Shown here: positions 54,008-61,343 of the stretch, piece after piece | Layout: every line of letters begins with the position of its first letter | Position numbering within the stretch: the stretch's first letter is position 1 | DNA from: Altericroceibacterium endophyticum | GTDB taxonomy: Bacteria; Pseudomonadota; Alphaproteobacteria; Sphingomonadales; Sphingomonadaceae | Reading direction: 5' to 3' | NCBI RefSeq assembly: GCF_009827595.1 | Contig: NZ_WTYT01000002.1 | Coordinates: forward strand, 434,001 to 498,000 | Length of the DNA: 64,000 nt | Program-made: the position numbers and the translations under genes | The notes under the pieces: model-generated | Database searches by the model: none | What the model was told of the DNA's origin: nothing | The model's input: only the letters and a program-made list of their open reading frames with translations

Positions 54008-54607
54008 TCATTCGTCGAAGTTGATGTGAAGCATCGTCATAGCGCTCTCTACCATACCGCGCAGCGCACCTTCCTTTGGAGCATCGAGCCAGAACTGGAC
54101 TGCTGCATGAATAGCACTCACCGTAGTGGCTGCGGCGAGTCGTGGGCTCAGGTTCGTTGCGGGATCGGTGTCGGTCCGTCGGCCGATCTCGGCTGCGATG
54201 CTGTGCTCAATCATGATGTCGGACTTGCGCGCCTCCGCCAGCAATGACGGCTCGCCGCGGATCAATCGTGCGCGGGCGATCCATTCGCGATCCGGCTCCT
54301 GTTCGAACAGCGCCACCGCGGCTTCACGAAGTGCGTCGTTCAGCGGTTCGGAACCGGGCCGAGAGCGCAGGATCTCGCAGAAACGATCCGCGCGGATCGT
54401 GGCAGTCCCGACGATCGCCGCCTCTTTGCTTCGGAAGTAATTGTTGAAGGTCCGCGGAGCGACATTCGCTTCGGCGGCGATATCCTCCACCCGCACACCC
54501 GCTACGCCGCGTTCGATCGCATGGCGCAGCGCGATTGCACTCAGTTGTGCGCGCGTCGCTCGTTTCTTGCGATCACGCAGGCCTTCGCTTGGCTTATCGC
54601 TGGTCAT
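54008..54607 (-). CDS. TetR-family regulator
   Basis: 199 residues with an N-terminal HTH (TRAQLSAIALRHAIERGVAG; IAAEANVAPRTFNNYFRSKE) and a helical ligand domain. Its ATG lies inside the 3' end of the FAD monooxygenase gene (14-base overlap), so they are coupled. It probably represses the divergent monooxygenase and hydrolase through the palindromes at 55830-55879. Confidence 0.9.
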   Translation of the reverse strand: MTSDKPSEGLRDRKKRATRAQLSAIALRHAIERGVAGVRVEDIAAEANVAPRTFNNYFRSKEAAIVGTATIRADRFCEILRSRPGSEPLNDALREAAVALFEQEPDREWIARARLIRGEPSLLAEARKSDIMIEHSIAAEIGRRTDTDPATNLSPRLAAATTVSAIHAAVQFWLDAPKEGALRGMVESAMTMLHINFDE

Positions 54608-55799
54608 GACGCGGATATAACGCCGCGTCCGGAAATGTATATTCGTGCAACGGTTTCGAGCGGTCGGACTTCCAGCGCGACAATACGCCCGTCAGGGGGG
54701 AGGCGAGGAAGAGGTCGCGCGCAGCAATGCCGATTCTCGTCCGGGGCACGGTGATGCCGGTGAAGAGCTGGGATTGCTTAAGCTTCACGATCGGGCGCTG
54801 CGCTGCGGCATACCGCTCCAGCGCGGTCGGCGCGATGCCGCCCGCAGCCAGTTCGCCTGCGAGGCGGTAGGCTCCGGTTAGCGCAAGCAGCGCCCCCGCT
54901 CCGGAAGCGGGCGAAGCGCAATAGGCGGCATCGCCGACCAGCACGACGCGCCCTTTCGCCCAGCTTTCCATCCGCACCTGCGTGAGCGAATCGAAATAGA
55001 AGGTCTCGGCATCGTCTAGCGCATTGAGCATCGCCGGCACATGCCAGTCCATGCGTGTGAATGCCTCCCGAACAAGGCGCCGCTGCGCCGCCAGATCGCG
55101 GTAATGATAGGTCAGCGGCTGCGCGCTGTAGAACATGAAAGTCAGCTGACCATGGCCGGGCTCGGCGCGATACACTGCCGCAGATCGGCCGGGTTCGTTG
55201 CAGAAGGTCGTCCAGTGGTGCTCGCCGACCGGCAGGTCGGCGCTGACCGCGGCAAAATAGTGGTGCCGGAACTGGGTGAATTCGGCCTCAGGTCCGAATG
55301 CGATCCGGCGCACCGCTGAATGCAGCCCGTCGGCACCGATGATCAGATCGAAACGCTGTTGCTTTCCGCTTTTGAAGGTGACGTCAACGCCGTCGCTATC
55401 CTGCATGATCGACGCAATTGAATCGCCGAACACATACTGCACATCGTCGCGCGTGGCGTCGTAGAGTAATTCGCACAGGTCGCCGCGCAGGATTTCCACA
55501 TCCTCGGAGCCGACCATGGCTTCCAGCCCCGCAGTTCCAACTCGGGCGCGCTCCCGATCTTCCGTATCGACGAACCGTAACCCGCATGTTTCCACCGCTC
55601 TCTCGCACACCTTGGCGCTGAGCCCCATGCGTTCGATGACCGCCAGCGCCTCGGCACGGATATCGACGCCGTTGCCACCGCTGCGCAGCCCCACCGCCTG
55701 CTCGACGATGGTGACGGCGAACCCCGCCCGAACGAGCCAACAGGCGGTGGCAGGACCAGCGATGCTTGCGCCGGAGATGAGAACGGTAGGTTTTGTCAC
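54594..55799 (-). CDS. FAD-dependent aromatic monooxygenase (PHBH/TetX type)
   Basis: 401 residues from GTG 55799 (VTKPTVLISGASIAGPATAC, a dinucleotide-binding GxSIxG). FAD-contact segments are RSGGNGVDIRAEAL, the DG motif IIGADGLHSAVRR and the GD motif VVLVGDAAYCASPASGAGA. It uses NAD(P)H and O2 to hydroxylate an aromatic or similar compound. Coupled with TetR and divergent from a C-C or ester hydrolase, it looks like a catabolic or detoxification step. The same family includes tetracycline-inactivating enzymes, but nothing here proves that. Confidence 0.88.
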   Translation of the reverse strand: MTKPTVLISGASIAGPATACWLVRAGFAVTIVEQAVGLRSGGNGVDIRAEALAVIERMGLSAKVCERAVETCGLRFVDTEDRERARVGTAGLEAMVGSEDVEILRGDLCELLYDATRDDVQYVFGDSIASIMQDSDGVDVTFKSGKQQRFDLIIGADGLHSAVRRIAFGPEAEFTQFRHHYFAAVSADLPVGEHHWTTFCNEPGRSAAVYRAEPGHGQLTFMFYSAQPLTYHYRDLAAQRRLVREAFTRMDWHVPAMLNALDDAETFYFDSLTQVRMESWAKGRVVLVGDAAYCASPASGAGALLALTGAYRLAGELAAGGIAPTALERYAAAQRPIVKLKQSQLFTGITVPRTRIGIAARDLFLASPLTGVLSRWKSDRSKPLHEYTFPDAALYPRHDQR

Positions 55800-55829
55800 A
55801 GGGCTACTCCAGAAAATCTCCCTGCCTAG

Positions 55830-55879
55830 AACACAAAAATGCGTATTACGCAATATTGCTTGTGACGCAATTTTGTGTT
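55830..55879. promoter_or_regulatory. Palindromic operator region between monooxygenase and hydrolase
   Basis: A long inverted repeat, AACACAAAAATGCGT (55830-55844) and ACGCAATTTTGTGTT (55865-55879), with one mismatch, encloses a second palindrome TGCGTATTACGCA (55840-55852). It lies in the gap between the two divergent starts (55799 and 56019). This is a good candidate for TetR binding and shared repression. Confidence 0.7.
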
Positions 55880-56018
55880 CATTGGGCTCTGGAGCGTGTG
55901 CTCCTCACCGAGTCGTTTTCAGCGCCGCGCCTTGCTCAAAGCGCGATGCCGGAACCCAGACAGCGTGGATGGCGCACGTGACCAAACCTTGCATCTTTCC
56001 CGCAAAGGAGCGGAACCA

Positions 56019-57185
56019 ATGACAATCGAGTTCAGCCGTTGGCCCGAAAATTATGGCAAATCATTTCAGGTCACCAAAATTCTGGGTCTCGCATCCCTCG
56101 GGTTTGCCGACACCACGGAAATTTTTGAGGCCTGCAAGCGCATCGATCCAAACGACGACGCGACATGGGTCAGGGAGTGGCTCGCTACCGCGCAAGCAGT
56201 GGAAAGGCATGGCCGCGAAGCAGAGGCGGTCGGCAACTGGCTGTCCGCCCGCAGCGCGTTCAGCCGAGCATGCAATTACAATCGATGCGCAGAGTTCATG
56301 GTGCACGGGGACGATGCCGAAAAGGTTCGCCTCATCCGCAAGACCACCGAGCTGTTCGACGCGGCTGCGAAATATTTCGAGGTTCCTCCCGAGAAAATCC
56401 ACGTCGACTATGAGGGCGCCAAGCTGGACGGCTATTTCTTCTCACCACCATGGATCGAAGAACCGAAGCCAACTTTCTTCGCTCTCAACGGCGGTGACGA
56501 GCAGACCACCGAGAATTATTTCAACCTTGGCCCGGCAATGATCGCTAGCGGGTACAACTTCCTGGTGTACGACCAGCCGGGCACCGGCCTTTCGCTTTAT
56601 GAGAAGGGCAAGGCCCGGCGCGCCGACACCGAAGCGTTCCATTCGCGGGCGATCGACTTCCTGCTGACGCGGCCCGAAGTCGATCCAGACAAGATCATCG
56701 TCTTCGGTGAGAGCTTTTCGGGCTATGATTCATTGCGCCTGGCGTCGTTCGATCACCGCATTGCCGCAGTCGTCTCCGATGGGGGAACGCACAAATTCGA
56801 CTGGGGCGAGATGCTCAAATGGATGCCCCCGAGCCTTGCCCAACACGGCCTGCGCATTCTCGGCGCGAAGAGCCTCGACGATTTCGCCAATGATCCCCGT
56901 TTCGCCTACGACCTCGAAGGCGTTCTGGACCAGATCCAATGCCCGCTGTTGGTCGTTCACGGCGCCGAGGAAGAGCTGGTGCAGCCGCATCCCCTGAAAC
57001 AGGCTCTAACGAACTACGAGCAAGCCGGATCGAGCAACAAGACATTTGTCGCGATCGAGGATCGGCGTCTAGGAGGGCTCGAACATTGTCAGGTCGATAA
57101 CAAGCATGTGGTGCACGAGGTCGTGTTGAACTGGCTCTGTTCGATTGGTCTTGGACCATCTGCTCCAAGGCCCGCAAACCGCTAA
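56019..57185 (+). CDS. Alpha/beta hydrolase (DHPON-hydrolase/FrsA-like)
   Basis: 388 residues from ATG 56019, with aaggag upstream. An N-terminal helical lid (1-130) is followed by the core: LNGGDEQTTE (oxyanion region), YDQPGTGLS, nucleophile Ser232 in GESFSGYD, LLVVHGAEEELV and His356 in GLEHCQVDN. This arrangement resembles 2,6-dihydroxypseudooxynicotine hydrolase and related C-C or ester hydrolases. Substrate unknown; divergent from the FAD monooxygenase, probably the next step of the same pathway. Confidence 0.82.
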   Translation: MTIEFSRWPENYGKSFQVTKILGLASLGFADTTEIFEACKRIDPNDDATWVREWLATAQAVERHGREAEAVGNWLSARSAFSRACNYNRCAEFMVHGDDAEKVRLIRKTTELFDAAAKYFEVPPEKIHVDYEGAKLDGYFFSPPWIEEPKPTFFALNGGDEQTTENYFNLGPAMIASGYNFLVYDQPGTGLSLYEKGKARRADTEAFHSRAIDFLLTRPEVDPDKIIVFGESFSGYDSLRLASFDHRIAAVVSDGGTHKFDWGEMLKWMPPSLAQHGLRILGAKSLDDFANDPRFAYDLEGVLDQIQCPLLVVHGAEEELVQPHPLKQALTNYEQAGSSNKTFVAIEDRRLGGLEHCQVDNKHVVHEVVLNWLCSIGLGPSAPRPANR

Positions 57186-57194
57186 TCAGCGAAA

Positions 57195-57228
57195 GCGTAG
57201 TGGCAGTGCAAATGCGCTGCCACTACGC
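57195..57228 (+). terminator. Terminator-like hairpin after the hydrolase
   Basis: A perfect 12-bp stem, GCGTAGTGGCAG (57195-57206) and CTGCCACTACGC (57217-57228), begins 10 bases after the hydrolase stop. No T-run follows, so it may stop transcription with Rho or protect the 3' end. Confidence 0.65.
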
Positions 57229-57422
57229 ATGTGGCGAGGCGACGCTTTCGAATGCCGGCGATGCTCTGGCTACCGGATAAGTCGGTTATTCGGCTGAGGT
57301 GGCCGTGCGAGCAGTTCACGCAGTTGTAGTCTGGTCTCAACACCTGTCGCGCGAAACACGTCGGCGGACGCGAATGATGAATCCATACTCACGCTGGCCA
57401 TTTCGGCCATCGGAGAACTATC

Positions 57423-58055
57423 ATGGGACATTCAGACCTCGACCCCGCCGTACATCACCGACGCCCTTGGAATGCAGGCATAAACGTTGGACCCAAGCGC
57501 CCGCTGAAGCCTCGCGATATCTGGGCGATCCATTTCTATCTGGACGAACACAAGCGTCTGCGTGACCGGGCCCTGTTTGATCTCGCCATCGACAGCAAAT
57601 TACGAGGCTGCGATCTGGTCAAAATCAGGATCGGCGACCTGATGAGCGCAGGGTCATTTCGGGATCGCGCGACTGTCATCCAACAAAAGACAGATCGACC
57701 CGTCCAGTTCGAGATCATGACGGAAGCGCGCAAGAGCCTGAAGATATGGCTCGATCGACGCGGCGGGACCATTCGCGACTTCGTATTCCCAAGCAGGATC
57801 GACTATCTCGGCCATCTGAGCACACGGCAATATGCTCGTCTTGTCGACGAATGGGTTTCAACAATTGGCCTCGACAAACGAGAATATGGCACGCACTCGA
57901 TGCGTCGGACCAAGGCAGCACTGATCTACAAAGCAACAGGCAATCTTCGCGCCATCCAGATCCTGCTGGGTCATGCAAACATTGAGAACACGGTCCGCTA
58001 CCTCGGCGTCGACGTGGATGACGCCCTAACATTATCCGAACGAACGGAAATTTGA
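57423..58055 (+). CDS. Short XerC-like tyrosine recombinase
   Basis: 210 residues, little more than the catalytic domain. Arg is in SKLRGCDL, His-x-x-Arg in HSMRRT, His in LLGHANIENTVRYLG, and Tyr in RYLG. No arm-binding domain. This compact recombinase family is widespread in sphingomonad plasmids and islands. It may resolve or mobilise cargo, but it is a different type from the integrase at the left edge. Confidence 0.88.
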   Translation: MGHSDLDPAVHHRRPWNAGINVGPKRPLKPRDIWAIHFYLDEHKRLRDRALFDLAIDSKLRGCDLVKIRIGDLMSAGSFRDRATVIQQKTDRPVQFEIMTEARKSLKIWLDRRGGTIRDFVFPSRIDYLGHLSTRQYARLVDEWVSTIGLDKREYGTHSMRRTKAALIYKATGNLRAIQILLGHANIENTVRYLGVDVDDALTLSERTEI

Positions 58056-58258
58056 CACCACCTCCGGCTTCCCGAGGTCGCAGGGAAGCCGGTTTTGTCT
58101 GATGAACGACCGGCAGGTATCGGGGCGCAGTTCTGATTCAATGAAGGTCTGCTTTGTTCGCGACTGCAGTCAGAGTCCATGGTTCGCCTAAATGTCAGCT
58201 TCGCCAATTCGGTCGCTCTGAGTCAGACAGTCCGCAGGTGGCCCCGTTGCTGAAGATT

Positions 58259-58417
58259 TCAGAACGGATCGTAGACGTGAACGATCAGACCGGGATCGCC
58301 GTCGTAATCGGCTTCGGTCAGCACCGAATAGCCTTCGCTGGTATAGATCAGAACCACGCATGTCATAAGCGTTTGGGCGAGGCTCCAGGCGAATTTCTGG
58401 GCGATGGGAAGCGACAT
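58259..58417 (-). CDS. Small conserved protein (52 residues)
   Basis: Too short to be obvious, but the frame from ATG 58417 has a good aggag site and a coherent product: SLPIAQKFAWSLAQTLMTCV, then YTSEGYSVLTEADYDGDPGL and a VYDPF end. Similar small proteins occur in alphaproteobacterial mobile DNA. Function unknown. It lies alone in a 625-base gap between the recombinase and ABM genes, whose remainder holds no other supported gene. Confidence 0.6.
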   Translation of the reverse strand: MSLPIAQKFAWSLAQTLMTCVVLIYTSEGYSVLTEADYDGDPGLIVHVYDPF

Positions 58418-58680
58418 GATCCTGCTCCTGTGTTCGGAGCGGGAACCGCCCCCGCTCGACAGGCGCACGGGCGGCCGTCGCGGGGCCGCGATCACCGGAG
58501 GCGCAGCTGGAGGCCGCAAGCTTCGCTTAGCGGACCCCCTGCGGGTTGATCGTCACAAGGCCATGCAGAGGCTAGGAGTAAGCCAAGGAGAGCGGGGCTG
58601 TACCCGCGGCATAATACGGAGAGCAGGCCAGCTTTCCATCGTGGCAACATCAGCAGTTCGCCCCAGAAAGGAATGACACC

Positions 58681-58992
58681 GTGTATATCGCCATGAACAG
58701 GTTCAAGATTGTGAAGGGTCAGGAAGCCGCCTTCGAAAAGGTCTGGTCGGACCGCGACAGCCATCTCGACGGCGTGCCGGGGTTCAAGGACTTCAAGCTG
58801 GTGCGCGGTCCCGAGCGCGAAGATCATACGCTGTATGCCTCGCACAGCGTGTGGGGGTCCGAAGAAGCGTTCAGCGCCTGGACCCGGTCGGACGCGTTCC
58901 GCAAGGCGCATGCTCAGGCCGGCGACAACAGCGCGCTCTATCTCGGCCATCCCGAGTTCGAAGGATTTACGGTCGTGCTCGGCGGCGACTGA
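58681..58992 (+). CDS. ABM-family monooxygenase (heme-degrading-like)
   Basis: 103 residues from GTG 58681 with aagga upstream. The antibiotic biosynthesis monooxygenase fold is seen in MNRFKIVKGQEAAFEKVWSD, LDGVPGFKDFKLVRGP and HSVWGSEEAFSAWTRSDAFR. IsdG/HmoB-like members degrade heme; others oxidise small aromatics. No iron genes are nearby, so the role is open. Convergent with the DUF2493 gene. Confidence 0.8.
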   Translation: MYIAMNRFKIVKGQEAAFEKVWSDRDSHLDGVPGFKDFKLVRGPEREDHTLYASHSVWGSEEAFSAWTRSDAFRKAHAQAGDNSALYLGHPEFEGFTVVLGGD

Positions 58993-59019
58993 CCAAACAG
59001 CATGCAATGCAGGCGGCGC

Positions 59020-59940
59020 TCACGCGGCGCCCTTTCGAAAGTCGAATAGCGGGATACCGAGTTTCCGCGCCTTGTCGGCGAGGTTGTCCTGGATACCGGT
59101 GCCGGGGAACACCACGGCCCCAATCGGCAGCACTTCCAGCATCGTATCGTTGCGCCGGAACGGCGCCGCCTTGCCGTGGCGGTTCCAGTCGGGCTTGAAC
59201 GCGACCTGGCACACCTTGCGATTGTCGGCCCAGCACGCGGCAATGCGCTCGGCACCGGACGGTGCCTCGCCGTGGAGCAACACCATATCGGGATGCTTGG
59301 CATACACCCGGTCCAGCGCGGAGAAGATCGCATCGGTATCGTTGCACTCCTTGCCGCCGGTGAATGCGATCTTGGTGCCGGGAGGCACCGTCACTGCGGT
59401 TTCGGCACGGCGGCGGGCGGCAATGAAGTCGCGGCTGTCAATGACCGCTGCGGTCAGCGCGCGGCGGTTGACGAGGCTGCCGTGGCGCGGGCGCCAGGCC
59501 GATCCGGTGTGCGTGCGGTAGAGATCGCAAGCGATGTCGCGCATCAGTTCGTGCGTGTCGCGCCGTTCAATCAGCGTCAGTCCCTGCGCCAGCAGGTTCT
59601 CCAGTTCGACCGAGGCGACCTCGGACCCGTCCTGCTCGCGCTGTGAGCGGCGTTGTGCCTGTTCGTTGTCGTCGAGCTCGCGCTCGACGCGTTCGGCGGA
59701 ACGGTGGAACAGGTTGACGGAGGACCAGAGCAGGTCGTCGAGATCGGGCTCGAGCCGGGTTTCAGCCAGCGTCCCGACCAACGCATCGAAGATGTCGGCG
59801 ATGGCTCCGGCAATACGGTCGCCGTCGGGGAGCGGTCGCGGATCGGGTTCCTCCTGGTAGCGCCGAAAGCCGTAAAGCTGCAATTCGTCGAGAATGTGCG
59901 CGGTTTGCGATTGGTCGTGCGGGTCTTCGCGATCGGTCAT
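59020..59940 (-). CDS. DUF2493 ICE protein
   Basis: 306 residues from ATG 59940. The C-terminal DUF2493 domain has KIAFTGGKECNDTDAIFSAL, DMVLLHGEAPSGAERIAACW and VVFPGTGIQDNLADKARKLG, a Rossmann-like nucleotide-binding fold (related to SLOG proteins). Conserved in the maintenance region of alphaproteobacterial ICEs. Role unknown; SLOG-type domains can sense nucleotides. Confidence 0.88.
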   Translation of the reverse strand: MTDREDPHDQSQTAHILDELQLYGFRRYQEEPDPRPLPDGDRIAGAIADIFDALVGTLAETRLEPDLDDLLWSSVNLFHRSAERVERELDDNEQAQRRSQREQDGSEVASVELENLLAQGLTLIERRDTHELMRDIACDLYRTHTGSAWRPRHGSLVNRRALTAAVIDSRDFIAARRRAETAVTVPPGTKIAFTGGKECNDTDAIFSALDRVYAKHPDMVLLHGEAPSGAERIAACWADNRKVCQVAFKPDWNRHGKAAPFRRNDTMLEVLPIGAVVFPGTGIQDNLADKARKLGIPLFDFRKGAA

Positions 59941-60027
59941 GGCGGTTGCTCCGTTTTCGAAGACCACGCCTCTCGCGGCCTTCACGGGCGAACAGAGAGC
60001 GGGGGCGGAACGGGCCGACACCTGAAG

Positions 60028-60124
60028 GGCCGCAGCGCCAGTGAAGGACGGCGGAGCGCGGCTTTCTTGCTGCGCGAGGAGCCGCGTAGCGGCGGGGAAG
60101 AAAGCCGCACGCAGCCGTTGCCGG
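60028..60124 (-). ncRNA. Candidate structured leader RNA, copy 2 (upstream of DUF2493)
   Basis: On the minus strand, an 11-bp outer stem GCGGCTTTCTT/AAGAAAGCCGC (60098-60108 with 60058-60068) encloses GCCGC-TAC-GCGGC (60081-60093) and the box TCCTCGCG. This is the counterpart of 40907-41005, about 19 kb away. It lies about 90-180 bases before the DUF2493 start at 59940, in a 294-base gap that otherwise holds no gene. Probably transcribed as the DUF2493 leader. Confidence 0.55.
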
Positions 60125-60234
60125 ACCGGGCCGGCTCCGGTTCTCTCGCCCGCTCTGGAAGGCTAGGGCGTGGCTCTTGAGAGGAATGGAGCCGCCACGT
60201 CCAACACGCGGCTACCCATTCTGCTTTCCGGTCA

Positions 60235-61266
60235 TCAACCGATGAAGCGTTCGGCGTCCTCGGGCATGAGCTGGATGCGAAGATCGGCCCGCATGGCTTC
60301 CGTCCCGAATTGCCTCAGATCGTCGTTGAAATCGCAGAGCCTGGCATCGAGCGGAAGCACGTCAATCCCGGCTTTAGAGGCGCGTGATGCAAGGTCATCG
60401 TATGCACCATGACCGGCAGGGTCGCTGTCGCGAGCGATATAGAGACGCCTCAGCACGGACGGGAACTCGATCGCCGCGAGGTGGGCGGCAGATGAGGCGG
60501 CGATCATCGACATGGTGGGCATGATCTGTCGGAGCGAAAGCATCGTCTCGATTCCTTCGCCGGCGATCATCGCTGTGCCCGATGGCCTGAATCGCGCGCC
60601 ATGACCGAGCAGGTCGCCCATTGCGCGGCGCGGGGTCGCGATGTTTGCTTTCGATGTTCCGGACGGATCGAGCCACGTGCGGTGCAGACCGGTCAGCGTG
60701 CCGTCATTGTCGCGCACCGCTGCAATCAGCGCCGGGAACGCGTGGGGGGTGCCGGGGAGATCGTCCCGGTCGGCGCGATACCAGCAATTGGGATGGAAGC
60801 GCAGACAGCCGCAGTTTCTCAAGTCTGCGATGCCGCGACGCCGCAGATAGGTCTCGGCGAGCGTGCCATGGATCGACCGCGAGATCGCCCAGAGCCGCCG
60901 CGCGGCCTCGGACGAGCCGGTGGGCGCCGAGGATCGTTGCGTGGTTTGGCGAGGATCGGGAGCAGGCAGCGACAGGAAGTGCCGCGCCTCTTCGAGCGTT
61001 TCGGCGAGCGAGCCGAGCCGCCTGTTCGCGGCGATTAGGTCGAGCAAGTCGCCATGCTCGCCGGTGGCCGCATCGGTCCATTTGCCGGCCGCGCCCTTGC
61101 CGCTCTCCGGACCAGTCAACCGCACGAACATGCTGCGGCCCGGCGTGCCTTCGACATCGCCGACGAGCCAATAGCGTCCTTGGCGGTGACTCTCTGGCAG
61201 GTAATGTCGGCAGACGCTCTCGGCGTTGCGCGCAAGTCGCCGCGCGAGGTCGGATGCCTGGTGCAT
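60235..61266 (-). CDS. DUF7146/Toprim-domain primase-like protein
   Basis: 343 residues from ATG 61266 with a perfect aaggagg site. The N-terminal half resembles the zinc-finger-less primase-like DUF7146 (GRYWLVGDVEGTPGRSMFVR; CLRFHPNCWYRADRDDLPGT), and the C-terminal half is a Toprim domain (AMIAGEGIETMLSLRQ; LYIARDSDPAG). ICE maintenance or replication of the transferred strand is likely. Confidence 0.88.
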   Translation of the reverse strand: MHQASDLARRLARNAESVCRHYLPESHRQGRYWLVGDVEGTPGRSMFVRLTGPESGKGAAGKWTDAATGEHGDLLDLIAANRRLGSLAETLEEARHFLSLPAPDPRQTTQRSSAPTGSSEAARRLWAISRSIHGTLAETYLRRRGIADLRNCGCLRFHPNCWYRADRDDLPGTPHAFPALIAAVRDNDGTLTGLHRTWLDPSGTSKANIATPRRAMGDLLGHGARFRPSGTAMIAGEGIETMLSLRQIMPTMSMIAASSAAHLAAIEFPSVLRRLYIARDSDPAGHGAYDDLASRASKAGIDVLPLDARLCDFNDDLRQFGTEAMRADLRIQLMPEDAERFIG

Positions 61267-61286
61267 CGCATCCTCCTTGACAGAAA

Positions 61287-61315
61287 GAGGGTCCGCCGGG
61301 GATCGGCGGACCCTC
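61287..61315 (-). other. Strong intercistronic hairpin between ParB-like and DUF7146 genes
   Basis: A perfect 12-bp stem, GAGGGTCCGCCG (61287-61298) and CGGCGGACCCTC (61304-61315), with loop GGGAT. It sits in the 77-base gap between the ParB-like stop and the DUF7146 start, so it may terminate or process the shared transcript. Confidence 0.7.
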
Positions 61316-61343
61316 GAAGTGAGCAGGTCCGGGGAGCGGGAAC

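Noticed and set aside
54594-55799. Calling the FAD enzyme a tetracycline destructase
   Set aside because: TetR pairing and fold are shared by many monooxygenases; no diagnostic residues could be verified.
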